Shown piece after piece: positions 1 through 8,407 of a stretch of DNA of 64,000 nucleotides. The notes under the pieces were generated by a model. The model was given only the letters and a program-made list of their open reading frames with translations. It had not been told where the DNA came from and searched no databases. Origin of the DNA: Sutcliffiella horikoshii DSM 8719 (GTDB taxonomy: Bacteria; Bacillota; Bacilli; Bacillales; Bacillaceae_I); the NCBI GenBank assembly GCA_001648575.1, contig LQXN01000052.1, forward strand, positions 1 to 64,000, read 5' to 3'. How positions within the stretch are numbered: the stretch's first letter is position 1; each line of letters opens with the position of its first letter. Made by a program: the position numbers and the translations under genes.

Positions 1-384
1 ACAAAGCTGTTCTACAATATGGGTGACCTTACGAGTAGATACACCGTTTATCACCATTTCTACCATAGAGAGGACGAAGGCTTGGTCACAACGTGAGTAT
101 TTTTCAAAAACGGAAGGTGAAAATTCCCCATTTCGAGTGCGAGGTACTTTAAGCTTTAGTTTCCCGATACTCATAGTGAAATCACGTTCATAGTAGCCAT
201 TACGATAATCTAGACGCTCAGAAGAGCGCTCATAAGCAGCAGCATGTAAGTATTCATCTCTTTCTTTTTCCATATATTCATTTAGCACCAAAACAATGGC
301 AGATCTAATTACTGCTTCCATATTAGAATTAATTACTGCATCTTTTAAAAGGTCGATATCTAGGTTAAACTGTAATTGAGTCAT
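1..384 (-). CDS. IS256 family (mutator-type) transposase, N-terminal part
   Basis: A DDE transposase that moves the surrounding element; only the first 128 residues are in the window and the frame runs off the left edge. The protein begins MTQLQFNLDIDLLKDAV and contains NGYYERDFTMSIGKLKLKVP and RNGEFSPSVFEKYSR, typical of the N-terminal part of IS256/mutator transposases. The start at 384 follows a GAAGAGGAATAAG ribosome binding site. No stop or frameshift is seen in the visible part. The catalytic DDE residues lie outside, so activity cannot be judged. Confidence 0.88.
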   Translation of the reverse strand, partial: MTQLQFNLDIDLLKDAVINSNMEAVIRSAIVLVLNEYMEKERDEYLHAAAYERSSERLDYRNGYYERDFTMSIGKLKLKVPRTRNGEFSPSVFEKYSRCDQAFVLSMVEMVINGVSTRKVTHIVEQLC

Positions 385-482
385 TCTTATTCCTCTTCTC
401 ATTGTTTATCGTCGTTGAAAACAGTGTTGACAAGAAGGAATAAAATGACTCTTTCTTTTTACACAATTATATGGACTTAATC
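1..482 (-). mobile_element. IS256-type insertion sequence, 5' end only
   Basis: This is the transposase start plus the outer terminus of an insertion sequence; the rest lies before the window. Between the transposase start codon and position 482 the + strand ends in ACACAATTATATGGACTTAA followed by TC. Its reverse complement starts GATTAAGTCCATATAATTG, very like the terminal inverted repeat of IS256 (GATAAAGTCCGTATAATTGTG, from memory). The element lies 51 bases beyond the stop codon of the neighbouring dehydrogenase gene. The target duplication cannot be checked because the other end is not visible. Confidence 0.8.
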
Positions 483-533
483 TTTTCACCTCCCACGACT
501 ACTTGCCCAACCAGCTACCAAAGATGCTTTATT

Positions 534-1430
534 TTAGTTCTTCTCCACGGCATGTCCGCCGAATTCGTTTCGCAGTGCTGCGACTACTTTCCCAGAGAAA
601 GTGTCCGGCTCAAGGGAGCGGTATCTCATCATAAGGGACAGGGCGATTACTGGTGCTGCTGCTTGGAGCTCAAGTGCTGTCTCTACTGTCCATTTACCCT
701 CCCCGGATGAATGCATAACCCCTTTGATTCCTTCTAATCTCGCATCCTTGCTGAATGCATTTTCAGTAAGTTCCATCAGCCATGAGCGCACGACCGATCC
801 GTTGTTCCAAACTCTTGCAACCTTCTCGTAATCGAAATCAAAATCACTTTTCTCAAGGATGTCGAAGCCTTCTGCAATTGCTTGCATCATCCCGTATTCC
901 ACACCATTGTGGACCATTTTCAAGAAGTGGCCGCTGCCGGATTTTCCAGCATACAAGTATCCGTTCTCCACACAAATATCTTGGAATAGGGTTTCAACAT
1001 GCTTGAACGCCTCTTCATTACCGCCGACCATCGTGCATGCACCATTTCGGGCGCCTTCCATTCCGCCGCTTGTCCCAACATCAAGATAATGAACACCTTT
1101 AGCCGCAAGCTCTTCTGCACGTTTCAGTGTATCCTTATAATTGGAGTTCCCACCGTCGATGATGATGTCACCTTCTGTTACGAACCTGCTGATCTCTTTA
1201 AGTACGTTTTCAGTGATATCCCCAGCAGGCACCATCATCCAGACTACTTTAGGAGATTCCAACTTGCCTAGTGCCTCCTCAATCGAATAAGCACCGACCG
1301 CTCCTGCCTGTTCACTTTTGACAACGTTTTCACTATCAACATCAAAAGCTACTACCTCATGCTTGTTATCTATTAAATTCAAAGTCAAATTATAGCCCAT
1401 TTTGCCTAAACCAATCATTGCTAATTTCAT
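534..1430 (-). CDS. yqeC: 6-phosphogluconate dehydrogenase, short (YqeC/GndB-like) form
   Basis: Oxidatively decarboxylates 6-phosphogluconate to ribulose 5-phosphate. This is the ~300-residue form (298 aa) rather than the ~470-residue GndA form; family knowledge suggests NAD preference for this class. The Rossmann motif GLGKMGYN is at residues 7-14. The substrate-binding stretch DVGTSGGMEGARNG and the catalytic region SGHFLKMVHNGVEYGMMQA are intact. A divergent RpiR-type regulator starts 171 bases away, and such pairs are usually regulator and target. An IS256-like element ends about 50 bases past the stop, and no clear terminator remains between them. Confidence 0.9.
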   Translation of the reverse strand: MKLAMIGLGKMGYNLTLNLIDNKHEVVAFDVDSENVVKSEQAGAVGAYSIEEALGKLESPKVVWMMVPAGDITENVLKEISRFVTEGDIIIDGGNSNYKDTLKRAEELAAKGVHYLDVGTSGGMEGARNGACTMVGGNEEAFKHVETLFQDICVENGYLYAGKSGSGHFLKMVHNGVEYGMMQAIAEGFDILEKSDFDFDYEKVARVWNNGSVVRSWLMELTENAFSKDARLEGIKGVMHSSGEGKWTVETALELQAAAPVIALSLMMRYRSLEPDTFSGKVVAALRNEFGGHAVEKN

Positions 1431-1601
1431 AAATTGTAAAACTCCTTCATATGTATTCCTTATTGAGGAAAAATATTTTTTAACATGTTCCTATTATGAA
1501 AAAAAATTCCCCAAAATGCAAGCGTTATCAAAAAATAGTTTCTTTTTATAAAAAATCTCTTTATGATAGATAGTAGATTACTATTTCTGGAGGGTCGCAC
1601 C

Positions 1602-2459
1602 ATGAACAGGCAAGAAACGCAATACTGCATGATGCGCATACGTTCCCACTATCCACAGTTCAGGGGGAAGGAGCAAGTCATTGCGGATTATATCCTCAAT
1701 AATCCACAGAAAATTGTCCACAGCACCATCAACCAGGTTGCCGATGACCTCGGTGTAGCGGATTCCACTGTTTTCCGTTTTTGCCAACGAATTGGTTTTA
1801 AAGGCTACCAGGCGATGAAAATCGCACTTGCAACGGAAATTGTCGAACCCATTCAAGATATCCATGAAAACATCCTGGAGAATGACAGTGAAAAAACGAT
1901 TGCGGAAAAAGTATTCCGTTCTAATATAAGAACTCTTGAAGATACGTTAAAAATCCTTGATGACCAAGCTTTTCATGAAGTGATCAGTGCCATCCTCGGA
2001 GCGCGAAAAGTCGAATTGTTCGGTAGTGGCGGATCCAATGTCATTGCGATGGATGCATATCACAAGCTTATCCGTACAGGGATTTCCGTCAACGTCCAGT
2101 CTGACACGCATATGCAGCTCATGTCGGCCAGCCAGCTGACAAACGAGGATGTTGCCATCATCATTTCGCACACAGGCGCATCCAAGGATATGATGCATAT
2201 TCTTGAGGTCGTGAAGGCGAATGGAGTCAAGACAATCGGAATCACAAACTTTGCAAAATCCCCTCTTAGCCAGGGCGTGGATATTGCCCTCTACACGATG
2301 TCTGAGGAAACCGATTACAGATCAGAAGCACTTTCCTCCCGCATTGCCCAGCTTGCCATGATCGATGCCATCTATGTAAATGTCCTCATGGCCATGAAAG
2401 ATGCCGGAAAAGAGGCACTCCAAAAGGTTCGTGCTGCGATATCGGTAAAACGGATTTAA
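1602..2459 (+). CDS. MurR/RpiR family transcriptional regulator
   Basis: A sugar-phosphate-responsive DNA-binding regulator. An N-terminal helix-turn-helix (about residues 15-75, with STINQVADDLGVADSTVFRF) is followed by a SIS domain (about 125-260, with VELFGSGGSNVIAMDAYHKL and ISHTGASKDMMHI) that binds phosphosugars. The frame is open from 1563, but the ATG at 1602 has a TGGAGGG site 7 bases upstream, so I choose it (285 aa). It is divergent from the 6-phosphogluconate dehydrogenase gene and, by inference, controls it in response to a pentose-phosphate intermediate. It is followed by an unusual duplicated terminator. Confidence 0.9.
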   Translation: MNRQETQYCMMRIRSHYPQFRGKEQVIADYILNNPQKIVHSTINQVADDLGVADSTVFRFCQRIGFKGYQAMKIALATEIVEPIQDIHENILENDSEKTIAEKVFRSNIRTLEDTLKILDDQAFHEVISAILGARKVELFGSGGSNVIAMDAYHKLIRTGISVNVQSDTHMQLMSASQLTNEDVAIIISHTGASKDMMHILEVVKANGVKTIGITNFAKSPLSQGVDIALYTMSEETDYRSEALSSRIAQLAMIDAIYVNVLMAMKDAGKEALQKVRAAISVKRI

Positions 2460-2468
2460 AATCAAAAA

Positions 2469-2500
2469 ACACAGTAATCACCAAAAAGTGACTACTGTGT
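2469..2500. terminator. Hairpin, left copy of a duplicated terminator
   Basis: A 32-base hairpin (ACACAGTAATCACC / GTGACTACTGTGT) preceded by AAAAAA. It can terminate leftward transcription from the convergent DUF1646 gene, but it has no T-tract on its right. An identical copy lies at 2927-2958. Confidence 0.85.
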
Positions 2501-2926
2501 CAGTGTGTAGACAAGCTTAGTTGAATTCCTAGTTGATCGCAGTGGAAAGAGCGAATACTCCTGCGGCAGGAAGGGACAAGGGGGACCCCATAGGCGAAGC
2601 AAGGCCACAGATAAACCCAGTAACTTTTCAATAATATGATTTTTAGCTGTTGATTGGAGCAATAGGCGAAGACTCCTGCGGGGGGATAGCGACATTCTTG
2701 AGACCCCGCAACGAAGTGAGGAGGCTCAAGGTCGCCCCGCGGAAAGCGAAGCCGGTTGTGGAAATCAACAGCGGTATTAAACAGAGTACTACAATCACGT
2801 ACTTTTACAGTGGCCTTGGCGAAGCCGATGAGGCTTACGGACCGCCTGCCGGTAAGCGAAGCTCCTGCAACGGAGATCAACTGTTCCAACAAATTACCTA
2901 ACTAATCTATAGTTTGTCAACGTCTG
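2501..2926 (+). mobile_element. MITE-like element lodged between two copies of a terminator hairpin
   Basis: A non-coding 426-base insert between two identical 32-base hairpins. The left end reads CAGTGTGTAGACAAG. The right end, reverse-complemented, reads CAGACGTTGACAAACTATAG, so the ends are imperfect inverted repeats. Both ends recur, with different flanks, at 20889-21098. Inside are the two halves of a GC-rich foldback (GTTGATCGCAGTGG... at 2532 onward and ...CGGAGATCAAC ending near 2881), split by a second foldback repeat at 2645-2772. No protein-coding potential is evident. Confidence 0.7.
2645..2772 (+). repeat. GC-rich intergenic foldback repeat, type A copy 1 (nested)
   Basis: About 128 bases running from AGCTGTTGATTGGAGC to GGAAATCAACAGC, so the ends pair (GCTGTTGATT with AATCAACAGC). 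It shares the core GAGACCCCGCAACGAAGTGA, then GGAGGCTCAAGGTCGCCCCG, with the copies at 11874, 36716 and 40190. It is inserted inside another foldback element. Confidence 0.85.
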
Positions 2927-2958
2927 ACACAGTAATCACCAAAAAGTGACTACTGTGT
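2927..2958 (+). terminator. Rho-independent terminator, right copy of the duplicated hairpin
   Basis: Identical 32-base hairpin to 2469-2500, here followed by TTTTTTATT. It is the functional rightward terminator for the RpiR-type gene, now about 430 bases further from that gene than the first hairpin. Confidence 0.88.
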
Positions 2959-2981
2959 TTTTTATTCGGCTCAATAAGTCA

Positions 2982-3989
2982 TTATAAGAAAATAAAATAG
3001 TAAATCACCATTGCACCAAGCCCAATGGGAACCCCATGCCTTGCCCATTCTTTACTTGTTATTCCAAGTTTTCCTGCTGCAATGATGTTTGGGATATTCC
3101 CCGGCACCAACATCCCCCCACTGATCATGAGGCCGAGCAAAATCACCCGGATGACTGCCGGATCTAGTTCTGCGCTGATTTCCGCAGCTGCCATGGTCGC
3201 ATTATCCAAAATGGCCGAGGACATATTGAACCAGTATAAAACAGAAGGGTCAAACCCTAAGAAATATGTTGAAACAAATGGTTCAAATCCCGCACCAAGA
3301 AAGGTCAATCCCATTACAAAAAAGTATATTTTCAAGCCTCTGATAAAAATGTCTTCGTAGCTTTCCCTATCTTTCACACTACGCTCGGAATGATTTCCCT
3401 TAGGTGCTTTAACCATATAAGCAGCAAGTAAACCAAATAGGAATAGAGCTAAAAGGACATCCTTGCCAATCAACCTTAGCAAGTAGAAGAAATCTCCGTT
3501 CAACTTACTGATTGTCACGATCGATAATGGCTCTCCGATCGGTGTCAGTGCTGCACCTAGACCGATCGAAAAACACGCCAGGACAGTAAGCCGTATTTGT
3601 TCTTTTTTTTCCAGACTAAGCCCTGACACAATGAATACTAAAAGAAGGGCAGCGATGATAGCGGTAATGACACTTGAAATCAAACCGAGAAATACCACAA
3701 GTAAAAAGATGAACAACTTGAATGAAATCCTTCTTTTCAAAAAATGGAGGATCAAGCTGAATGGCATCTGCATCCATCTAAATACCAGACCCGCGACTAA
3801 GACGGCAAGTGATATCAATATGGGGTCGGTTGCGGCCATGAAGAATAGCTTTTCATGGTAGACCCCACTTACCATACTCGCAAGAATCCCCATGCTCAGC
3901 AAAAAAACTTCCATGTTTTCTTCTATTTTTTTAACAAGTAATGGTCCCATTAATACGATCAGAAAAATAGATATCAATCCGAACTCCAT
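2982..3989 (-). CDS. DUF1646 family membrane protein, putative cation transporter
   Basis: A polytopic membrane protein of 335 residues with about nine to ten hydrophobic segments spread over its length, matching the DUF1646 permease-like family in length and composition. Conserved stretches include ALTPIGEPLSIVTISKLNGD in the middle and MVPGNIPNIIAAGKL near the end, which resemble the discontinuous-helix motifs of ion-transporter superfamily members. The substrate is unknown. A GTG at 3998 is possible, but the ATG at 3989 sits better behind GCGGGAGTG. It is convergent with the RpiR-type gene and upstream of it lies a CPA-type antiporter gene on the same strand. Confidence 0.75.
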   Translation of the reverse strand: MEFGLISIFLIVLMGPLLVKKIEENMEVFLLSMGILASMVSGVYHEKLFFMAATDPILISLAVLVAGLVFRWMQMPFSLILHFLKRRISFKLFIFLLVVFLGLISSVITAIIAALLLVFIVSGLSLEKKEQIRLTVLACFSIGLGAALTPIGEPLSIVTISKLNGDFFYLLRLIGKDVLLALFLFGLLAAYMVKAPKGNHSERSVKDRESYEDIFIRGLKIYFFVMGLTFLGAGFEPFVSTYFLGFDPSVLYWFNMSSAILDNATMAAAEISAELDPAVIRVILLGLMISGGMLVPGNIPNIIAAGKLGITSKEWARHGVPIGLGAMVIYYFIFL

Positions 3990-4070
3990 TTTCCACACTC
4001 CCGCTGTCTGAAGAAATTCTTTAGATAACGGTTCATGTATATGCAGTTATTGGACAAACATGCATGATGT

Positions 4071-5567
4071 TCATTGAGGGTCGAATGAAACGACCGGTCT
4101 TTTAGCATCCAGCATTGCTACAAGTTCTTTTTTACTTGGTTTTGAAACAAGAATATACAATACATCCCCAGCCAGTATTTGCGTGTTTCCTTGCGGTGTG
4201 ATCAAATCATTATGGCGTATGATGGCATTGATCAGAACATCCTTAGGAAATGTTATATCTACAAGCCTTTCCCCCACGATTGGTGTGGCACTGCTGACTT
4301 CATACTCCATGATCTCCGCATTCGCCTGTCCGATGGAAACAAGCTCAAGTGTGTGAGGCGGTTCAGATCTCGTCGGTCCTGTGAGTCCAAGCTTTTCCGC
4401 TAAGATGGAGATAGTGGAGCCTTGGATAAGGCAGGAAGTCAATACTACGAAAAAGACCACATTAAAGACAAGCTGGCTGTTTTCCACTCCTGCTATCATC
4501 GGGAAGGTGGCCAGGACAATCGGTACCGCTCCTCTCAATCCAGCCCACGAAAGGAATACTTTTTCCTTCACCCCGAAACCCATGCCAAGGGTAGATAAAA
4601 ATACAGCGATCGGCCGGGCGACGACGATGAGTATAATGGCAAGTAATAATCCCTTCCAGATAATATCAAATGTAAATAGTTGAGTCGGGAATACAAGTAA
4701 TCCTAAAATTGTAAACATCATGATTTGGGCCATCCAAGCGAACCCTTCATTGAAGCGGAAGATGGATTGACGGTAAGTCAGTTCTGAGTTTCCTACTAAT
4801 AATGCCGCTACATATACTGCCAGCAAACCACTTGCGCCTACCAAGGCAGTGGCACTATAGGTCAACAATGCAAATGCAAGGGCGAATACAGGGTAGAGCC
4901 CACTGGAATCCAGATTGATTTTATTGATCGCGAAGGTGGCTAGCTTCCCTAATAAAACCCCGATCCCCAAACCGACACCCATTTGCCAAAAGAAGGTGCC
5001 TATTAAAGCAAAGTAAGAAGAACCTTCTGTAACCATCAGCTCGATTATGGATATGGTTAAAAACATTGCCATGGGATCATTGGAACCTGATTCCGCTTCA
5101 AGCGTGGCTCCAAGTTTGGCTTTAATGTTCTGCCCCTTTAATACCGCAAAAACTGCCGCCGCATCTGTCGACCCGACAATGGCTCCGAATAAAAAGCCTT
5201 CCATCCAGGAAACCCCTAAAATCAGCTTGGCAGCAACAGCTACCACTACAGTAGTAAGAATGACCCCTAATGTGGCAAGAGAAAGAGAAGGCTTGGCAAC
5301 AGCCTTGACCGTCGACCATTTTGTCTGAAGTCCCCCTTCAAATAAAATGATGATAAGGGCAAAAACACCCACAAGCTGTGCCATTTTTGCATTATCAAAA
5401 GAAATGAAACCAAGTCCATCACTTCCTGTAATCATTCCCACCGCAATAAAAAGAATAAGCGCGGGCATTCCAAGCCTCGTCGAAAACTTCGTCGTAATGA
5501 CCCCGATAATAAGTAATAGTGCACTTAACAAAATAAAGTGATCTATATTTAAATCCGATCCTATCAT
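4071..5567 (-). CDS. K+(Na+)/H+ antiporter, CPA1/NhaP2 type with TrkA-C domain
   Basis: A 498-residue cation/proton antiporter. Residues 1-385 form about twelve to thirteen membrane helices with the ion-binding stretch GSTDAAAVFAVLKG and GATLEAESGSNDPMAMFLT, and SWAGLRGAVPIVLATFPMI later. Residues ~405-490 form a cytosolic TrkA-C (RCK-C) domain that usually binds a nucleotide ligand and gates transport. This architecture matches NhaP2/CvrA-like K+/H+ antiporters, which export K+ to control turgor and cytoplasmic pH. AAAGGAG lies 11 bases before the start. No c-di-AMP riboswitch is recognisable upstream. Confidence 0.87.
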   Translation of the reverse strand: MIGSDLNIDHFILLSALLLIIGVITTKFSTRLGMPALILFIAVGMITGSDGLGFISFDNAKMAQLVGVFALIIILFEGGLQTKWSTVKAVAKPSLSLATLGVILTTVVVAVAAKLILGVSWMEGFLFGAIVGSTDAAAVFAVLKGQNIKAKLGATLEAESGSNDPMAMFLTISIIELMVTEGSSYFALIGTFFWQMGVGLGIGVLLGKLATFAINKINLDSSGLYPVFALAFALLTYSATALVGASGLLAVYVAALLVGNSELTYRQSIFRFNEGFAWMAQIMMFTILGLLVFPTQLFTFDIIWKGLLLAIILIVVARPIAVFLSTLGMGFGVKEKVFLSWAGLRGAVPIVLATFPMIAGVENSQLVFNVVFFVVLTSCLIQGSTISILAEKLGLTGPTRSEPPHTLELVSIGQANAEIMEYEVSSATPIVGERLVDITFPKDVLINAIIRHNDLITPQGNTQILAGDVLYILVSKPSKKELVAMLDAKRPVVSFDPQ

Positions 5568-5905
5568 TTTTCATTTTGCTCCTTTCAAACAGCCAACCAT
5601 AATATGTTTCTTCTCTGTCTATGTTCGTTTCATATGTCTAACGATTAGTATGACTATTAGCATTAGCATTATCCCGATTCCTGGAGGATTCAAAAAAATC
5701 GATATGACCGGTGCCCCCACCGATACAACCGGCCATTATGTAAAATATTTGACCCACATCACCTTCAAAGGCCCGCTCAGCAGGTAGAATGACTTCAAAC
5801 CTCAAGCTGAAACTACACCTAAATGTCTTAAAAAGACTTTATAAGGCTTTTTTTCAAATATATTAAAATTTTACAAAAAAGGAAGAGATTAATGCAGAAT
5901 TCATT
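5568..5905. other. 338-base gap with a possible gene remnant
   Basis: The gap lies upstream of the antiporter gene and downstream of a small gene on the same strand. On the + strand, 5650-5787 is a 45-codon open frame with protein-like composition (MTISISIIPIPGGFKKIDMT... and ...HITFKGPLSR at the end) but no ribosome binding site and no family I recognise. 5709-5738 can fold through GACCGGTG/CACCGATA and CCGGCC. It could be the tail of a decayed gene or chance. Confidence 0.3.
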
Positions 5906-6235
5906 TTAGGAGAGGTAGTTCGATTGGAATTTTCTAGGGAAGAGGTGAATAATTGCAACACAAATAAACTCCTCTATTTTATCTATTTGCGAAAGGGGAA
6001 GTTGCTTTGTAATGGGCGGGGATTGAGAAAAGCTTGTCCATGTATCTTTTTTATTTAGTTTTTGGGATAAAGTAGCGTAGACATCAGATTTCGAAATTGA
6101 TGAAATTACTTCATTACCCGTTTTGCCTTCATCTGTAAAGGCCTGTCCTGTGGTATCAAGATGATTGTTTACATTTGGGATACCTTGCATACTGATCAGC
6201 ATCAGAACGATCCATATAACACACCAACATCTCAT
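5906..6235 (-). CDS. Small secreted hypothetical protein
   Basis: A 109-residue protein of unknown function. The N-terminus (MRCWCVIWIVLMLISMQG) is a hydrophobic segment that looks like a signal peptide or anchor; the rest is polar, with a basic C-terminus. The gene is probably real because AAAGGAGTGATG lies four bases before the ATG. It has no similarity I recognise, and its neighbours (antiporter and cupin genes) give no functional hint. Confidence 0.5.
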   Translation of the reverse strand: MRCWCVIWIVLMLISMQGIPNVNNHLDTTGQAFTDEGKTGNEVISSISKSDVYATLSQKLNKKDTWTSFSQSPPITKQLPLSQIDKIEEFICVAIIHLFPRKFQSNYLS

Positions 6236-6311
6236 TTTTCATCACTCCTTTCTACTTGTACATACCTTTCCATTTTATTATATCATGTCATCATTCATAG
6301 TATATTCCATA

Positions 6312-6343
6312 AAAATAGGAACCTTATAGTTATAAAGGTTCCT
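6312..6343 (-). terminator. Terminator of the cupin gene
   Basis: Hairpin AGGAACCTTTATAAC / TATAAGGTTCCT followed on the minus strand by ATTTTT, just after the cupin stop codon. Confidence 0.85.
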
Positions 6344-6350
6344 GTCATCC

Positions 6351-6866
6351 CTACCGATATCCTTTAAGTTTGGCCAGCCTTGATAACCCTCCAAATAATA
6401 CCTTTTGCACAATCCGTGGTGGACCTTCGATATATCCATCAATGTATTCCCACGCCAATCCTAGCCATAACGGGTTTTTTGGTATCCCCTTTTTATTCAG
6501 CTTGCCCTCACCTTCCAATTTGTGAATCAGCTCAAACATTTTCCAGTGGTTCCCGGGTGGTCTGATTTCGTGTAGAGCAATTAATCGTTTTTCACTTACA
6601 TTCCAAAACTGGTGGACTTGATTAGGTTGGATGGTAACACTTTCCCCCTGAGCTACCATCATTTCTTCCCCATCAATTACAAAACCCATCTGCCCCTCTT
6701 GTACTGTAAAGGTTTCTTGGAGAATGGGATGACTATGGGGGCCATTCATTGACCCCTGTTGGATGATCATATGCTCCACCAACAGGAATTTGCCATTATT
6801 GTCTTCACCTCTCTCAAGCATCTTCACTGTTCTGCCATCATCATGAACGAGGAAATCTTTGCTCAT
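6351..6866 (-). CDS. Cupin domain-containing protein
   Basis: A 171-residue protein with a single cupin beta-barrel at about residues 20-110. The motif HMIIQQGSMNGPHSHPILQE supplies metal-ligand histidines, and later come GESVTIQPNQVHQFWN and LIALHEIRPPG. The C-terminal ~60 residues are helical and outside the barrel, similar to cupins annotated as possible dioxygenase-like or isomerase-like proteins; the substrate is unknown. A GTG nine bases earlier is possible, but the ATG at 6866 follows AAGAGGTGAAGCTT at normal spacing. It is a single-gene unit with its own terminator. Confidence 0.8.
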   Translation of the reverse strand: MSKDFLVHDDGRTVKMLERGEDNNGKFLLVEHMIIQQGSMNGPHSHPILQETFTVQEGQMGFVIDGEEMMVAQGESVTIQPNQVHQFWNVSEKRLIALHEIRPPGNHWKMFELIHKLEGEGKLNKKGIPKNPLWLGLAWEYIDGYIEGPPRIVQKVLFGGLSRLAKLKGYR

Positions 6867-7065
6867 AAGCTTCACCTCTTTACTTTAGATAAACGGGAAT
6901 AATAAGAAATGGTCACCTTAATACATTCTATGCATAGTTTGTTTACACATTTATTTTATCAGAATATTCAGTTGGAAATCATGTTAGGTTAATATTCATT
7001 TCAGTCCTTTTAATATAAATGCTTTTCATCGTTATCCGTTAAATGAAATCAACATTTTACTATAA

Positions 7066-7101
7066 AACAAAAGAAGCTCACCAGTTAGTAAGCTTCTTTT
7101 G
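7066..7101 (-). terminator. Terminator after minJ
   Basis: Hairpin AAGAAGCTTAC / GTGAGCTTCTT followed by TTGTTTT on the minus strand. Confidence 0.85.
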
Positions 7102-7119
7102 CATATTAGAAATATAAAA

Positions 7120-8316
7120 CTATACCGCTTTCGTCTGGTTCCACTTCTTCCCGACCTGAACGAATAACAGCCCCAATTCATAATGATCATTCTCGTAAAG
7201 TGCACATTGCGCAAAACGTGTTTCGCCGTTCTTGTCAATGACCTGTAGCTTGCAGAAAGCCCGGTTCTGTTGAAGTGCTTCATAAAAGTTGGATACTGAA
7301 TTCACCGATATATTGTTTACTTTAGAGATGATTTCTCCTATTTGAAGGTTCATTTTTTCAGCAGGAGTTTCCGGAATGACCCCAAGAATCACAAGTCCAT
7401 TATCTCGGAGGACAAACAACGGTTTCCGCTTATCGTCCTGATTTTTGGCTCTGAAATTCAGCCATTCCCGTCCGACCACTGCAAGGACCGCAGCAAGGAT
7501 GGCGCTATTTTCCCACCAAAAGCTGGCAATACTTATTGTCAGCACAAGCACTCCCAGAAAAAGGAGCTGACGGCCTGCTGCAGGAATTACCTCCCTTGGC
7601 AGGCTCGATTTCAATCGCTGATAATAACCCATGCTGAATGGCACAAGCCATAAAGATACAGTATGTTCTCCCATTTGAAGGACCGGCCACCACTCGAAAC
7701 TTGTCTCCATCCCCCCAGTTCCAACGGGTACGAATAGAAACAACGGAAGGATCCACACACGTTGAACAACATGTGAGCCGACCGGCAAGCCTCGTTTACT
7801 TTTTTGAAGCTGTGGTGAGGTTTGGTATGGGGCTTGCTTCAGGACAAAAAATCCTTCTGCAAGAATAAGGATACCCATTAACAAGGCTAAGGAAGGCAAG
7901 TGTGTATCTCCCAGCGAATCAAATAAACGCTGAATGAGGGGGACCCCCGTTTCAAACCTCGGTAATAGGACAACTCCCAATAATGTAAATCCAAATATGT
8001 AAGCTGTAGAAAGCCATCTTGGCTTAATGAAAAGTGTAAAAAGAATGGTAAATAAACTGATCAGTACAACTGTCCCAAAAGGGAGGATGAATCCCAAGCC
8101 CAGGGTCAAGACAGATAGAGCAAGTCCCGCCAAAAGGCTTTTACAAGCTTTCTGAAACTCTGTCAGGCCGTACTCCACTCTTATATGAAAATCATAGCGT
8201 TCTCTTTTAACGCGAAAATAACCTAATACTATTGCAACGGCTAAGGTCACATATAGGACAGGGTGGATGAAAAGGCGTCCCACTCCTATCAGCAACTCCC
8301 AAAACCATGATTCCAT
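7120..8316 (-). CDS. minJ: Cell division topology protein MinJ (PDZ membrane protein)
   Basis: A 398-residue polytopic membrane protein with about eight hydrophobic segments in residues 1-290 and a C-terminal PDZ domain (about 300-385, with GLVILGVIPETPAEKMNLQI and GEIISKVNNISVNS). In Bacillus, MinJ links DivIVA at poles and septa to MinCD and so blocks division next to a finished septum. Position beside ctpB supports the call. The ATG at 8316 is preceded by an in-frame GTG, so the start is uncertain by one codon. B. subtilis has swrA between minJ and ctpB; here only about 90 bases separate the two, holding a terminator. Confidence 0.88.
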   Translation of the reverse strand: MESWFWELLIGVGRLFIHPVLYVTLAVAIVLGYFRVKRERYDFHIRVEYGLTEFQKACKSLLAGLALSVLTLGLGFILPFGTVVLISLFTILFTLFIKPRWLSTAYIFGFTLLGVVLLPRFETGVPLIQRLFDSLGDTHLPSLALLMGILILAEGFFVLKQAPYQTSPQLQKSKRGLPVGSHVVQRVWILPLFLFVPVGTGGMETSFEWWPVLQMGEHTVSLWLVPFSMGYYQRLKSSLPREVIPAAGRQLLFLGVLVLTISIASFWWENSAILAAVLAVVGREWLNFRAKNQDDKRKPLFVLRDNGLVILGVIPETPAEKMNLQIGEIISKVNNISVNSVSNFYEALQQNRAFCKLQVIDKNGETRFAQCALYENDHYELGLLFVQVGKKWNQTKAV

Positions 8317-8364
8317 CACCCGATCACCGCCTAAAGGTAAAAACTTATTCTTTTATTTTACCAC

Positions 8365-8399
8365 AAAAAAGCCAGCTCCCACCATTAGGGAAGCTGACT
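8365..8399 (-). terminator. Terminator after ctpB
   Basis: Hairpin AGTCAGCTTCCC / GGGAGCTGGC followed by TTTTTT on the minus strand, between ctpB and minJ; minJ therefore probably has its own promoter. Confidence 0.87.
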
Positions 8400-8407
8400 C
8401 GGATAAA

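Noticed and set aside
2500-2892. Open frame of 130 codons on the minus strand
   Set aside because: It lies wholly within the MITE-like and foldback repeats, has no ribosome binding site and has repeat-derived composition.
5568-5900. c-di-AMP (ydaO/kimA type) riboswitch before the K+/H+ antiporter gene
   Set aside because: The conserved ydaO-type sequence blocks and pairing are not found; there is no terminator directly before the start.
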